Assembly (NCBI RefSeq): GCF_003464595.1
Contig: NZ_QRZF01000016.1
Coordinates: forward strand, 1 to 64,000
Origin: Bacteroides intestinalis
Lineage (GTDB): Bacteria > Bacteroidota > Bacteroidia > Bacteroidales > Bacteroidaceae
Direction: 5' to 3'
Length of the DNA: 64,000 nucleotides
The notes below the pieces were generated by a model that was not told the origin of the DNA, did no database searches, and worked only from the letters and a program-made list of their open reading frames with translations. The position numbers and the translations under genes are program-made. The number at the start of each line of letters is the position of its first letter. Position 1 is the stretch's first letter. This document shows positions 18,688 through 27,451 of the stretch, piece by piece.

Positions 18688-20697
18688 TTGACGCAGTCAA
18701 TAGATACCAACAATAAAGAGTTTCAGGATGCCCTGAGTCTGATACAATATACTCGCCAGTCTGTATTTCTAACCGGAAAGGCAGGTACGGGTAAGTCTAC
18801 CTTTCTGCGATATATTTGCGGGAATATAAAAAAGAAGTATGTAGTATTGGCTCCTACCGGTATTGCCGCCATCAATGCCGGTGGCAGCACTTTGCACAGT
18901 TTCTTCAAATTACCGTTTCATCCTCTGCTACCCGATGATCCGAACCTGAGCTTGCAACGCGGGCGTATCCACGAATTCTTCAGGTATACCAAGCCGCAGC
19001 GAAAGCTACTGGAAGAGCTGGAACTTATTATTATTGACGAGATTTCCATGGTACGGGCGGACATTATCGATGCCGTAGACCGTATCCTGCGAGTCTATTC
19101 CCGCAACCTGCGTGAACCCTTTGGTGGAAAACAGCTTCTGTTAGTAGGTGATGTTTTCCAGCTCGAGCCTGTCGTTAAAGGGGATGAACGGGAAATATTA
19201 AACCGCTTCTATCCTACTCCCTACTTTTTCTCTGCAAGAGTTTTCAGCCAGATAGACCTTGTTTCCATCGAACTCCAAAAGGTGTATCGTCAGACGGATA
19301 AAGTATTTGTCAGTGTTCTGGACCATATCCGCAGCAATACCGCCGGTGCAGCCGACTTGCAATTACTCAATACACGCTATGGCACTGACATCGAGGAGAA
19401 TGAAGAAGATATGTACATCACCCTTGCCACACGTCGCGATAATGTAGACTACATCAACGACCGGAAACTGGCAGAACTACCCGGCGACTCTGTTACCTTC
19501 CGGGGTGAAGTCACAGGGGATTTCCCTGAAAGCAGCCTGCCCACATCGCGCGAGCTGGTACTGAAACCGGGAGCACAGGTTATCTTTATCAAAAACGACT
19601 TCGACCGCCGCTGGGTGAATGGTACTATTGGCATAGTCAGCGGCTTCGATGAAATAGAAGAAACTCTCTACGTCATCACCGATGATGGAAAAGAATGTGA
19701 CGTCAAACCGGAACACTGGAAAAATATCCGCTATAAATACAACGAAAAGAAAAAAGAGATTGAAGAAGAAGTCCTGGGTACTTTCTCCCAGTTCCCCGTA
19801 CGGCTGGCATGGGCAATCACTGTCCACAAAAGTCAGGGACTGACTTTCAGCCGTGTGGTTATCGACTTCACCGGTGGCGTGTTCGCCGGCGGGCAAGCCT
19901 ATGTTGCCCTCAGTCGTTGCACTTCATTGGAAGGCATCCAGCTAAAGAAACCTGTCAACCGTGCCGATATCTTTGTCCGCCCGGAAATAGTAAACTTTGC
20001 CGAACGATTTAACAACCGGCAAGCCATAGACCGCGCCCTGAAACAAGCACAGGCCGACGTGGAATATGCCGCTGCCACCAAAGCTTTTGACAAAGGAGAT
20101 TTCGAAGTCTTTCTCAATCATTTCTTCAAGGCTATACACTCCCGATACGACATAGAAAAGCCTGTTATACAACGCCTCATCCGTCGCAAGTTAGGCGTTA
20201 TCAACAAGCTGCGTGACAACAACGATCAACTAAAAGCCCAGATGGCCGAACAGCAAAAACGGCTGCAAGCCTATGCACGAGAGTATTACCTTATGGGCAA
20301 TGAGTCTATCACTCTTGCCCATGACTCCCGTGCCGCCATTGCCAACTATGACAAGGCGCTGGAACTCTATCCCGAATATGCGGATGCATGGATACGCAAA
20401 GGAATTACCCTCTTTAATGACGGAAGATATCTTGAAGCGGAAGAGTGCCTCACACGGGCAGTAAAACTACGCCCGGCAGAGTTTAAAGCTGTCTATAACC
20501 GAGGCAAACTACGTCTGAAACAACAGGAAACAGAAGGCGCTATTGCCGATCTGGACAAGGCTACTACCCTGAAACCTGACCATGCCGGAGCACACGAACT
20601 CTTTGGCGATGCCCTGATGCAGGCAGGAAAAGAAGTAGAAGCTGCATTACAGTGGAGGCTGGCAGAAGAACTTCGAAAAAAATCATCCAAGAAATAA
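18688..20697 (+). CDS. PIF1/RecD-like helicase with C-terminal TPR domain
   Basis: 669 residues starting at TTG: an in-frame stop lies 10 bp upstream and the next ATG falls inside the ATPase core. The superfamily-1 helicase has Walker A GKAGTGKST (30-38), Walker B LIIIDEISM (113-121), and the C-terminal motif HKSQGLTFSRVV near 380, all typical of PIF1-like 5'-3' helicases. A linker with a basic, coiled-coil segment (about 480-525) leads to three TPR-like repeats (about 540-655: ALELYPEYADAWIRKG, AVKLRPAEFKAVYNRG, ATTLKPDHAGAHELFG). The TPRs suggest a protein-partner adaptor. Role in DNA maintenance is inferred; the partner is unknown. Confidence 0.9.
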   Translation: MTQSIDTNNKEFQDALSLIQYTRQSVFLTGKAGTGKSTFLRYICGNIKKKYVVLAPTGIAAINAGGSTLHSFFKLPFHPLLPDDPNLSLQRGRIHEFFRYTKPQRKLLEELELIIIDEISMVRADIIDAVDRILRVYSRNLREPFGGKQLLLVGDVFQLEPVVKGDEREILNRFYPTPYFFSARVFSQIDLVSIELQKVYRQTDKVFVSVLDHIRSNTAGAADLQLLNTRYGTDIEENEEDMYITLATRRDNVDYINDRKLAELPGDSVTFRGEVTGDFPESSLPTSRELVLKPGAQVIFIKNDFDRRWVNGTIGIVSGFDEIEETLYVITDDGKECDVKPEHWKNIRYKYNEKKKEIEEEVLGTFSQFPVRLAWAITVHKSQGLTFSRVVIDFTGGVFAGGQAYVALSRCTSLEGIQLKKPVNRADIFVRPEIVNFAERFNNRQAIDRALKQAQADVEYAAATKAFDKGDFEVFLNHFFKAIHSRYDIEKPVIQRLIRRKLGVINKLRDNNDQLKAQMAEQQKRLQAYAREYYLMGNESITLAHDSRAAIANYDKALELYPEYADAWIRKGITLFNDGRYLEAEECLTRAVKLRPAEFKAVYNRGKLRLKQQETEGAIADLDKATTLKPDHAGAHELFGDALMQAGKEVEAALQWRLAEELRKKSSKK

Positions 20698-20707
20698 GCC
20701 ACACTTA

Positions 20708-20739
20708 TTTGATAATAAGAAACTTATTCTCTACTTTTG
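20708..20739 (+). promoter_or_regulatory. Consensus Bacteroides promoter for YrdC/YciO gene
   Basis: TTTG (20708-20711), 20 bp spacer, TACTTTTG (20732-20739), and ATG 31 bp further on. Both boxes and the spacing match the Bacteroides primary sigma consensus. Confidence 0.8.
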
Positions 20740-20770
20740 TGTTATTATATATAGACTAATAACCAGCCCT

Positions 20771-21385
20771 ATGCTTCTGAAACTGTACGAAAAGAACAAC
20801 AATCCACAAGACCTGCAACAGATAGTGGATATTCTGAATGACGGTGGACTTATCATCTATCCCACCGACACCATGTATGCCATTGGTTGCCATGGGCTGA
20901 AAGAGCGTGCCATCGAACGTATTTGCCGTATAAAAGAAATTGATCCGCGCAAAAACAACCTTTCTATTATTTGCTATGATCTGAGTAGCATCAGTGAATA
21001 TGCCAAAGTAGATAACAATACATTCAAGTTGATGAAAAGGAACCTGCCCGGTGCTTTCACTTTCATCTTGAACGGCACTACCCGTTTGCCTAAAATATTC
21101 CGCAACCGGAAGGAGGTTGGTATCCGTATGCCTGATAATGCCATTATTCAGGAGATAGCCCGTATTCTGGACGCCCCTATTATGACTACTACCCTGCCTC
21201 ACGAAGAACATGAAGACATGGAGTACTGTACCGACCCGGAATTAATTAATGAAAAGTTTGGTGATCTTGTCGATCTGGTCATTGACGGTGGAATTGGTGG
21301 CACGGAATCTTCTACCATTGTGGACTGTACCAATGGAGAGGCAGAGATTGTGCGACAAGGAAAAGGCTGGTTGAATGAAGGGTAA
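20771..21385 (+). CDS. YrdC/YciO/Sua5 family protein
   Basis: 204 residues covering the whole YrdC fold. The substrate-binding motifs LIIYPTDTMYAIGC (near 29-42), KRNLPGAFTFIL (near 97-108) and GGTESSTIVDC (near 176-186, the SxxSTVVD-type loop) are present. Family members make threonylcarbamoyl-AMP for tRNA t6A; short members without the Sua5 domain, and with this spacing, resemble YciO, whose role is less certain. Cytoplasmic. Its own consensus promoter precedes it and an AI-2E family transporter follows 51 bp downstream. Confidence 0.88.
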   Translation: MLLKLYEKNNNPQDLQQIVDILNDGGLIIYPTDTMYAIGCHGLKERAIERICRIKEIDPRKNNLSIICYDLSSISEYAKVDNNTFKLMKRNLPGAFTFILNGTTRLPKIFRNRKEVGIRMPDNAIIQEIARILDAPIMTTTLPHEEHEDMEYCTDPELINEKFGDLVDLVIDGGIGGTESSTIVDCTNGEAEIVRQGKGWLNEG

Positions 21386-21436
21386 CCAACCAAATACCCA
21401 TTTTGTTTGTTTCTTAAGAAAACAGTCAAAAAGGAT

Positions 21437-22447
21437 ATGAGTACAAAAGAACAATACTGGAAATATTCACTAATTACTATTATCATCGGGCTGGGTATAA
21501 TCCTGTTTTTACAGATTACTCCCTTTCTGGGTGGCCTGTTAGGTGCGCTGACTATCTACATACTGGTCAGAAAGCAGATGATTCATCTGACCGACAAGCG
21601 GAACATGAAACGAAGCATTGCTGCTACCCTCATTACCACTGAAGCCATTCTCTTCTTCTTAGTTCCTTTGGCATTGGCTGTATGGCTATTAGTCAGCAAA
21701 TTACAAGATATCAATCTGGATCCTCAAAGCATTATTGCCCCCATTGAAGATATGGCAAATATCATAAAAGACAGGACTGGCTATGATGTTCTGGGTAAAG
21801 ATACCACTTCTTTTATTATCTCTGCACTGCCTGCCATAGGACAATTCGTAATGGGTAGTATCAGTAGCTTCGCTGTCAATCTCTTTGTATTGGTATTTGT
21901 TCTATACTTCATGCTGATAGGCGGACAAAAGATGGAGCAATACATCAGTGATATACTTCCCTTTAATAAAGCGAATACAGATCATGTAGTAAGAGAAATA
22001 AAAATGATCGTACACTCCAATGCGGTCGGCATTCCCTTACTGGCAATCATACAAGGTGGAGTGGCCATGATAGGATACTGGTTCTTTGATGTTCCGGATA
22101 TTCTGTTAACGGGATTTCTCACCTGCCTTGCAACAGTCATCCCTATGGTAGGTACAGCCTTGGTCTGGTTCCCGATTGCTGTCTATATGGCATTATCCGG
22201 CGATCTCTTCAATGGCATCGGCCTGGCTATATTCGGAACTCTGATTATCTCTCAGCTCGACAACCTGATACGCTTTATCCTGCAAAAAAGAATGGCTGAT
22301 ATACACCCGCTAATCACTATCTTCGGAGTAGTTATCGGATTGTCTTTATTCGGATTCATGGGAGTCATATTCGGACCGCTATTACTCTCATTATTCTTCC
22401 TGTTCGTAGATATGTTTAAAAGAGAGTATCTGGATAAGTCGAAATAG
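21437..22447 (+). CDS. AI-2E family transporter (permease-like membrane protein)
   Basis: 336 residues from the ATG preceded by AAAAGGAT; an ATG ten codons upstream is less likely because it overlaps the spacer and adds a basic, non-membrane stretch. Seven or eight transmembrane segments with the family pattern of a paired N-terminal hairpin, a soluble segment (about 85-125) and a C-terminal cluster ending FGVVIGLSLFGFMGVIFGPLLLSLFFLFVD. The family (formerly UPF0118) was named for AI-2 export in E. coli TqsA; other members are Na+/H+ antiporters, so the substrate is open. Confidence 0.88.
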   Translation: MSTKEQYWKYSLITIIIGLGIILFLQITPFLGGLLGALTIYILVRKQMIHLTDKRNMKRSIAATLITTEAILFFLVPLALAVWLLVSKLQDINLDPQSIIAPIEDMANIIKDRTGYDVLGKDTTSFIISALPAIGQFVMGSISSFAVNLFVLVFVLYFMLIGGQKMEQYISDILPFNKANTDHVVREIKMIVHSNAVGIPLLAIIQGGVAMIGYWFFDVPDILLTGFLTCLATVIPMVGTALVWFPIAVYMALSGDLFNGIGLAIFGTLIISQLDNLIRFILQKRMADIHPLITIFGVVIGLSLFGFMGVIFGPLLLSLFFLFVDMFKREYLDKSK

Positions 22448-22450
22448 ATT

Positions 22451-22498
22451 AAAAAACAAAGGCGGAAAATCCCTCTATCAACAGAGGAACTTCCGCCT
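22451..22498 (-). terminator. Terminator of DUF3244 gene (possibly bidirectional)
   Basis: AGGCGGAA (from 22460) pairs with TTCCGCC(T) (22491-22498), continued inside by TCCCTCT/AGAGGA. The minus-strand reading is followed by a T-rich run (22451-22459). It lies 12 bp after the AI-2E gene stop and may also end that transcript from the plus side. Confidence 0.85.
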
Positions 22499-22583
22499 GT
22501 AGAGTATTTAGATAGTTGAGTATCCAACACCCTAACCAGTAGTTATAATGAAAATATAGTAACAGTGTCTGTGATGCCGGGAC

Positions 22584-22997
22584 TTATAGATTGAACCATC
22601 CATAAGCATAAGCCCCATTATCTCCTTTTATTTCTATCAAGAATGCTCCAGTCACATCAGATGACAATTGAATATTCTTCAAAATAGAAGTAGTGATATT
22701 CTCAGAAGAAGTATACACCGGAACACCATCTTGAGAAATGGTTATTTCAACTTCGCCTACAGCGGCAAAGAAATTGATTTCTACCAAATTATTCCCGCAC
22801 AACGTTGCAATAATAGGAATATCAGGGGTTATTGAACGGTGCCTATTTCCATCATCAGAATTTGTTTCAAAAGGAATATCATTACCAGATAAAGTAATCT
22901 CACCTACTATTTCCAAATCACCAATCATGGATGAATGGGCATTAACTGTAAACAGGAAGAAAAATCCTACCAGACATAAAACAGACTTTAGTTTCAT
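22584..22997 (-). CDS. DUF3244 small secreted protein
   Basis: 137 residues with a signal peptide (MKLKSVLCLVGFFFLFTVNA) and a beta-sandwich-like body: the second half shows alternating strands ITISQDGVPVYTSSEN and GAFLIEIKGDNGAYAYGWF typical of DUF3244. Found in gut Bacteroidetes, often next to TPR regulators as here (the 559-residue regulator is immediately upstream on the same strand). Function unknown; probably periplasmic or exported. A TATCTTTG -7 box lies at 23022-23029 and two copies of a TATGGACAAAAAA motif lie further upstream, 66 bp apart. Confidence 0.8.
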   Translation of the reverse strand: MKLKSVLCLVGFFFLFTVNAHSSMIGDLEIVGEITLSGNDIPFETNSDDGNRHRSITPDIPIIATLCGNNLVEINFFAAVGEVEITISQDGVPVYTSSENITTSILKNIQLSSDVTGAFLIEIKGDNGAYAYGWFNL

Positions 22998-23021
22998 TGC
23001 TTTTATTGTTTAATTTTGGCT

Positions 23022-23029
23022 CAAAGATA
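23022..23029 (-). promoter_or_regulatory. -7 box of DUF3244 gene
   Basis: Minus-strand TATCTTTG, 24 bp before the ATG. No clear -33 TTTG at the normal distance, suggesting dependence on an activator. Confidence 0.55.
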
Positions 23030-23060
23030 AAGCTCTAAAGCCACATAACCTAAAATTGAA

Positions 23061-23139
23061 TATGGACAAAAAATGGGAAGATACTTCACTGTTAATCAAA
23101 GCAATAAAATAAAATCATTCAAGAAAGTATGGACAAAAA
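23061..23139. repeat. Direct repeat TATGGACAAAAAA upstream of DUF3244
   Basis: Identical 13-mers at 23061-23073 and 23127-23139, start-to-start 66 bp, both upstream of the DUF3244 -7 box and downstream of the TPR-HTH regulator. Candidate operator pair. Confidence 0.55.
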
Positions 23140-23148
23140 ACGCCCCCA

Positions 23149-24828
23149 TTAAAAGAATAAAATAAACTCTTCCAATGACTTTTCTTTGTCTATACACAAA
23201 TGCTCCTTTAGTCTTAGCTTCATTCGGTAAACAGAATTCCGCTCACAATCGAAAACAAACATCAACTGATTAGTCGTAAATCCTACCTTCAGTAAGGTCG
23301 CCAAGATAAGATCTGTTTTTGTCAGAGTATAGTTTGAATTTAAACGGGATATAAAATTTGCGAAGATCAAGTCCATGAAATCAAAGAGGTTCCGCTTCTC
23401 TTCCAAAGTCATTCTTTGAACGATCAGTTCTCCTTTATTCAACTGTTCTAATACGCAAGAAGCTTTTATGCATGTATTTTCGCGTAGCTCTTTATTTTCT
23501 GCAGTCAATAATATTATTTTTCCGTTCAGATCAGCTATCTTCTTCTTTTTTGCTAACTGTTCCTCTTCACTCTTCTGTTTATACTCATCTATACGGAATG
23601 CATATTCTTCTATTTCTTTTTGATTCTTTCTGATTGTATCGATATTCCGTTGAAAGCGTCTTCTGTATTTAGTCCTGATTATTACGATAGAAATTACCAT
23701 CATAATAGTAATTAACAGTATTAAGTAGAACTGATTCTTTTTTTCCAGCTTAATCTGTTCATTTTCCATTCTTAATTTCTCATTATCATATTTCTTTTGC
23801 AGGGTTAACATTTGTTTCCGCAAGTCTTCATTATGTACAATCTCCAACAAAGAATCGGATTGTTCTTTGTAAAAAAGAGCATCCTTGTAGTTTTTCCTTG
23901 CTTTTTCTAACCCAGACAAATAATTATATGCTCCAGCCTGTGTATACCTCTTACTACTCTTCACCACCTTCTTGAAGCATCGTTCGGCCTCATCTAAATT
24001 TCCCATAGACAGATAAGCCTTACCTAAGGATATATAATAGTGATATTGACTAAGAGTATTGGAATCACTCGAAAGGGCTTTCCAGAAAAAGCCAATAGCC
24101 GCTTTGTAATCTTTCTCTTTTTCAGCCATGATTCCAAGTATCTGAAAAAGAGAGGAACGTACCCGATGCGTAGTATCCGGCAAAAGTTTTAATCCTTCAT
24201 CCACATACCATCTGGCGGTGTCATTACTGGCTTTCATCATATATCCACGCGCCAGATTCCGGTATCCATACACAACACCTAAAGTATCCCCTGCCAATCT
24301 ATAGTAATCAACCGTCTTCTTGAAGTTCAGAATAGAAGCATCATACATTCTTTGGTTATAATTCAACATTCCGATATTTTCTTCCAGTAACCCTTGCAGT
24401 TTATACTCCTGAGTTCCCTCCAATAAAATCTGTGCATTCAGATAAGCATTCATAGCTTCCGTACTTTTATCCTGATACGAAAGCACAGTTCCATAATAAA
24501 AAGAAGCCTTTCCGGCCTTTACCTTATCATTATGGTCTTCATAATAATCTATTGCTATTTTTATCAGAGAATCAGATTGCAAACTATCCAGATAGTTCTT
24601 ATCTCGCGCTTGTGTCAGCAAGAAGGCATAGTCTGCTTGCTGGCGACCATGCAGCCTATCCGGGTGAGGTATTTGTTGCAAAAGATATAGCGCACTGTCC
24701 GGATATGTCTCCATACACTCTCCGGCATGCACCAGAAGAACATCTGCTTTATCGACAGAAGGAGTACAAGCCCAGAGAAGTCCTAATAGACATGATAATA
24801 CAGATATCAGATACAGGTGCTTTCGCAT
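23149..24828 (-). CDS. Membrane-anchored TPR regulator with coiled coil and HTH
   Basis: 559 residues with the same plan as the protein at 13273. Lipobox LLWAC (Cys21); TPR repeats across about 30-345 (for example KAGKASFYYGTVLSYQDKSTEAMNAYLNAQ and YISLGKAYLSMGNLDEAERCFKK); transmembrane segment about 366-386 (YLILLITIMMVISIVII); cytoplasmic coiled coil about 395-450; C-terminal region (about 500-555, LTKTDLILATLLKVGFTTNQLMFVFDCERNSVYRMKLRLKEHL) shaped like a winged or LuxR-like HTH. Probably an envelope-sensing transcription factor for the adjacent DUF3244 gene or the sialidase. -7 box TATCTTTG at 24859-24866. Confidence 0.78.
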   Translation of the reverse strand: MRKHLYLISVLSCLLGLLWACTPSVDKADVLLVHAGECMETYPDSALYLLQQIPHPDRLHGRQQADYAFLLTQARDKNYLDSLQSDSLIKIAIDYYEDHNDKVKAGKASFYYGTVLSYQDKSTEAMNAYLNAQILLEGTQEYKLQGLLEENIGMLNYNQRMYDASILNFKKTVDYYRLAGDTLGVVYGYRNLARGYMMKASNDTARWYVDEGLKLLPDTTHRVRSSLFQILGIMAEKEKDYKAAIGFFWKALSSDSNTLSQYHYYISLGKAYLSMGNLDEAERCFKKVVKSSKRYTQAGAYNYLSGLEKARKNYKDALFYKEQSDSLLEIVHNEDLRKQMLTLQKKYDNEKLRMENEQIKLEKKNQFYLILLITIMMVISIVIIRTKYRRRFQRNIDTIRKNQKEIEEYAFRIDEYKQKSEEEQLAKKKKIADLNGKIILLTAENKELRENTCIKASCVLEQLNKGELIVQRMTLEEKRNLFDFMDLIFANFISRLNSNYTLTKTDLILATLLKVGFTTNQLMFVFDCERNSVYRMKLRLKEHLCIDKEKSLEEFILFF

Positions 24829-24858
24829 GTTTCAAGTCTTCTTGTTTTATAACAGTGC

Positions 24859-24866
24859 CAAAGATA
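24859..24866 (-). promoter_or_regulatory. -7 box of second TPR-HTH regulator
   Basis: Minus-strand TATCTTTG 30 bp before the ATG at 24828, within the short gap after the sialidase stop (24890). Confidence 0.5.
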
Positions 24867-24889
24867 GTGATTTTAGCTATTTATGCGAA

Positions 24890-26530
24890 TCAGTCTCTAA
24901 CAATATCTTTCAATTTTATAGCCTGAAACGTAATATGAGCCACGCTACTTTCATAGAGGATACCAATTGTTTCTTTATCGACCATGGTCAGACAAGTATA
25001 TCCCCAGTTGTTGTCCTCATCCAATAATAACTGATGTTCCGGTAGCCAGGTTACACCTCCATCCAAACTAATCTTAATAGTAATATGATGACGTCCCTTC
25101 GTTGTATTGGGATTAGAGAATATGAGTAAATCCCGGTTTAGGGCATTGTCACCGGCTTTTACATGAATCAGACTTGCCATACAAACAGGTTCTTGTAAAG
25201 CTTTGCGCGAAGATTCATGTTCAATCCATGTTTCGCCCAGATCTTTCGTAATTGCTACAGCACGACTTCCACCCCGATTATCGCGCATATTCAACATCAA
25301 GACTCCCGGTTCCACCTCAGCAACCTGCGCCTCTGTGGTATTGGTACGTGCATGATTATGTATTTTCCAAGTTTCCCCCTGATCCTTACTATACATGATA
25401 CCTGCATTCGGCACACGGGTAGAATCTATGAACTGAATAGGAAATACTAATGTGCCATTTTCCACTGTGATTCCGCGTCCGGGCCCTTGCAACAAGAAAT
25501 ACCAGGCAGGATCTTTCACTTGTTCAGTAATGTTTATAGGGGTTGACCAGCTTTTACCATCATCCGCACTCTTTGCCAGGACGAGTTGTGCCGTATGATT
25601 CAGGTCCAACCCCGGATGTGAACTCCACCAGGCACGTTGATTCCCCATACCATGTGTCCAAGCAGCAACTATCCATACATTATTAGTCTTCGTATCTACC
25701 AATATAGACGGATCACCCACTCCATTCTGTGCCGAGGGCAGTCCACCCGTTTCACCAAAAGCCAAAGGCAGACGCATCTTTTCCCACGTCTTTCCTCCAT
25801 CCGTACTACGACTTAAACCGACGTCTACATGTTCCTGAAGATCGACACTACTATTATAGCGTACATCATAAACACCTAATAAAGTTCCGTTATTAGTAGT
25901 CACCAATCCCGGAATACGATACGCTACCGAAAGATCATCGCCTGCATGACGTACCCCTACACCCATCCGATGCTCAATACTTTGCGGAGAAATAACATTC
26001 AGAGGAGCTTCCTTACCATCCAGAGTAACCGAAGCAATGGCTGCCCTGACCTTAGTATTCAACGAAGTTTCCGGTTTCATCTGTAAACTGACCCAGAAGA
26101 AGTTAATCCCCGGAAACAACTTCTGGTTAGCATCGAGAATAAAGTGTTTTTTGGGGTCAATCACTTCCGCCTTTTTAATGGAATAGGAAGGGTTTGCCGC
26201 CAAAGTCTTTCCGACAGCATGACTTGATATGTATTCTACAGGAGCAAAGCGTCCTTTTTCTCTGTCCTGCAGGGCTTCAGTACCACTATAGTAAAGCTTT
26301 ACCGACTGGATATCAGAAAGATCAGTATCTTCTCCAAAACTCAGAATGACTCTGTTCAACATCGTACTTTCCTTTGCATCCAAACGCAAATAGAACAATA
26401 CATTATCCACTCTTTCTATCAAAACCGGAACTTGTGTCTCACGGATAAAAATTGTATCTGCAGCCCGGACCACCGGGATGACACACAATAAACAGAAAAG
26501 TATAAAAAGCAAAAATATCGGCTTCTTCAT
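24890..26530 (-). CDS. nanH: Exo-alpha-sialidase, glycoside hydrolase family 33
   Basis: 546 residues from the ATG that begins the signal peptide MKKPIFLLFILFCLLCVIPVVRAA; the frame is open 22 codons further but the -7 box lies there. It releases terminal sialic acid from host glycans. The N-terminal beta-sandwich (about 25-180) is the sialidase N-terminal domain. The six-bladed propeller starts with the arginine motif YRIPGLV and carries Asp-box repeats (STDGGKTW, SADDGKSW, SKDQGETW, SLDGGVTW). Length and layout match the Bacteroides NanH enzymes. Its position two genes before nagB (which handles the later amino-sugar step) fits sialic-acid or amino-sugar use, though no neuraminate lyase is in the window. 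Confidence 0.92.
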   Translation of the reverse strand: MKKPIFLLFILFCLLCVIPVVRAADTIFIRETQVPVLIERVDNVLFYLRLDAKESTMLNRVILSFGEDTDLSDIQSVKLYYSGTEALQDREKGRFAPVEYISSHAVGKTLAANPSYSIKKAEVIDPKKHFILDANQKLFPGINFFWVSLQMKPETSLNTKVRAAIASVTLDGKEAPLNVISPQSIEHRMGVGVRHAGDDLSVAYRIPGLVTTNNGTLLGVYDVRYNSSVDLQEHVDVGLSRSTDGGKTWEKMRLPLAFGETGGLPSAQNGVGDPSILVDTKTNNVWIVAAWTHGMGNQRAWWSSHPGLDLNHTAQLVLAKSADDGKSWSTPINITEQVKDPAWYFLLQGPGRGITVENGTLVFPIQFIDSTRVPNAGIMYSKDQGETWKIHNHARTNTTEAQVAEVEPGVLMLNMRDNRGGSRAVAITKDLGETWIEHESSRKALQEPVCMASLIHVKAGDNALNRDLLIFSNPNTTKGRHHITIKISLDGGVTWLPEHQLLLDEDNNWGYTCLTMVDKETIGILYESSVAHITFQAIKLKDIVRD

Positions 26531-26565
26531 AGTATAGATAAAGTTAATAAGAATGTTAGAAGTTA

Positions 26566-26573
26566 CAAAGATA
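26566..26573 (-). promoter_or_regulatory. -7 box of sialidase gene
   Basis: Minus-strand TATCTTTG lying just beyond the stop codon of the upstream 218-residue gene and 35 bp before the sialidase ATG; this supports the shorter start at 26530. Confidence 0.5.
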
Positions 26574-26577
26574 ACAT

Positions 26578-27234
26578 TCAATAATAAAAATCCCACATTT
26601 GCCGCCTCAAAGTATTTTTAGTTTCATCTTCCCCTTGCTGTAACATCCCTATTTCCTGAAGATGATATAGTCTCTCCAGTAAAACGACAATCTGCTTTTC
26701 ACAAATATGCATATCAGATATTTCTTTAATCCAGTCGACGGTTTCTTCAAGGACTACGACAGAAGAGAGAGTGAGTGCCTTTTGCTTTTCCGGTTTGCGA
26801 ATCATATCTGCTAAAAACGACAGAATTTTAGAAACCATCTTTTTACTACGGCTACGGAAACGGGATTCCGGATTTTTCAAACGCAACAGAAAATATTCTC
26901 CAACCCATAAAGAAGCGATGAATGCCTCGGAAGAAGGCTGCTTTATCCCTTTCCAGAATTTAATCAGGAAAGTATCCACTTCTTCCAATATGCCGTCTGT
27001 ATTATCATTTATATAAAACCTGTGTGCAAGGCATTCTATTACACATCCCAATTTAGCCACACAGACTCCATCTTTATTATCAGCGACCACTTTTTCCGCT
27101 TCTCTCAAGAATTTAAAAGCATTATCCTCTTCCATACGGTCATCATACAACCGGAACTGGTGGAATAATGAGAGAGATTGGCATAGCAAGTCATCAAAAG
27201 GGCAATCCGCATCATTCATATTCAAACGATTCAT
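26578..27234 (-). CDS. Unrecognised 218-residue protein
   Basis: I do not recognise a family. The protein has no signal peptide and no membrane segment; it looks wholly alpha-helical, with Leu-rich amphipathic stretches (EEDNAFKFLREAEKVVADN, KMVSKILSFLADMIRK, EKQIVVLLERLYHLQEIGM) and a charged C-terminus ending QMWDFYY. Start could be the first ATG (27234) or the one five codons later. It lies immediately upstream of the sialidase on the same strand but the sialidase has its own -7 box, so linkage is loose. Two GTGGACAA motifs lie in its upstream gap. Cytoplasmic helical scaffold or immunity-like protein are guesses only. Confidence 0.6.
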   Translation of the reverse strand: MNRLNMNDADCPFDDLLCQSLSLFHQFRLYDDRMEEDNAFKFLREAEKVVADNKDGVCVAKLGCVIECLAHRFYINDNTDGILEEVDTFLIKFWKGIKQPSSEAFIASLWVGEYFLLRLKNPESRFRSRSKKMVSKILSFLADMIRKPEKQKALTLSSVVVLEETVDWIKEISDMHICEKQIVVLLERLYHLQEIGMLQQGEDETKNTLRRQMWDFYY

Positions 27235-27288
27235 TCATTTCGAAGCTATAAAGATAGGAACGATAAAGATAATAACAAGCAAAAGAGA

Positions 27289-27374
27289 GTGGACAAAATT
27301 AACTTCCAAAAGACAATTAATTTTCAGCACATTATCTTATTAAAAAGGAGATTTTTCTAATAAGAGGTGGACAA
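27289..27374. repeat. Paired GTGGACAA motifs upstream of the 218-residue gene
   Basis: GTGGACAA occurs at 27289-27296 and 27367-27374 in the gap between nagB and the 218-residue gene. The TGGACAA core also occurs twice upstream of DUF3244. Confidence 0.35.
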
Positions 27375-27379
27375 TTCAG

Positions 27380-27432
27380 AAAAGAAATGCGCAACCCGCT
27401 TCACACTTATCAGCGGAAAACGAATTGCGCAA
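27380..27432 (-). terminator. Terminator of nagB
   Basis: TGCGCAA (27388-27394) pairs with TTGCGCA (about 27425-27431) and CCGCT with AGCGG inside, with one bulge. On the minus strand a T-rich run (27380-27387) follows. Confidence 0.8.
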
Positions 27433-27451
27433 TTTACTTTTATATGAAAAA

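Noticed and set aside
24890..26530. Sialidase as part of the pectin regulon
   Set aside because: It lies far from both pectin loci, next to nagB and a TPR-HTH regulator, and has its own -7 box without either pectin element.
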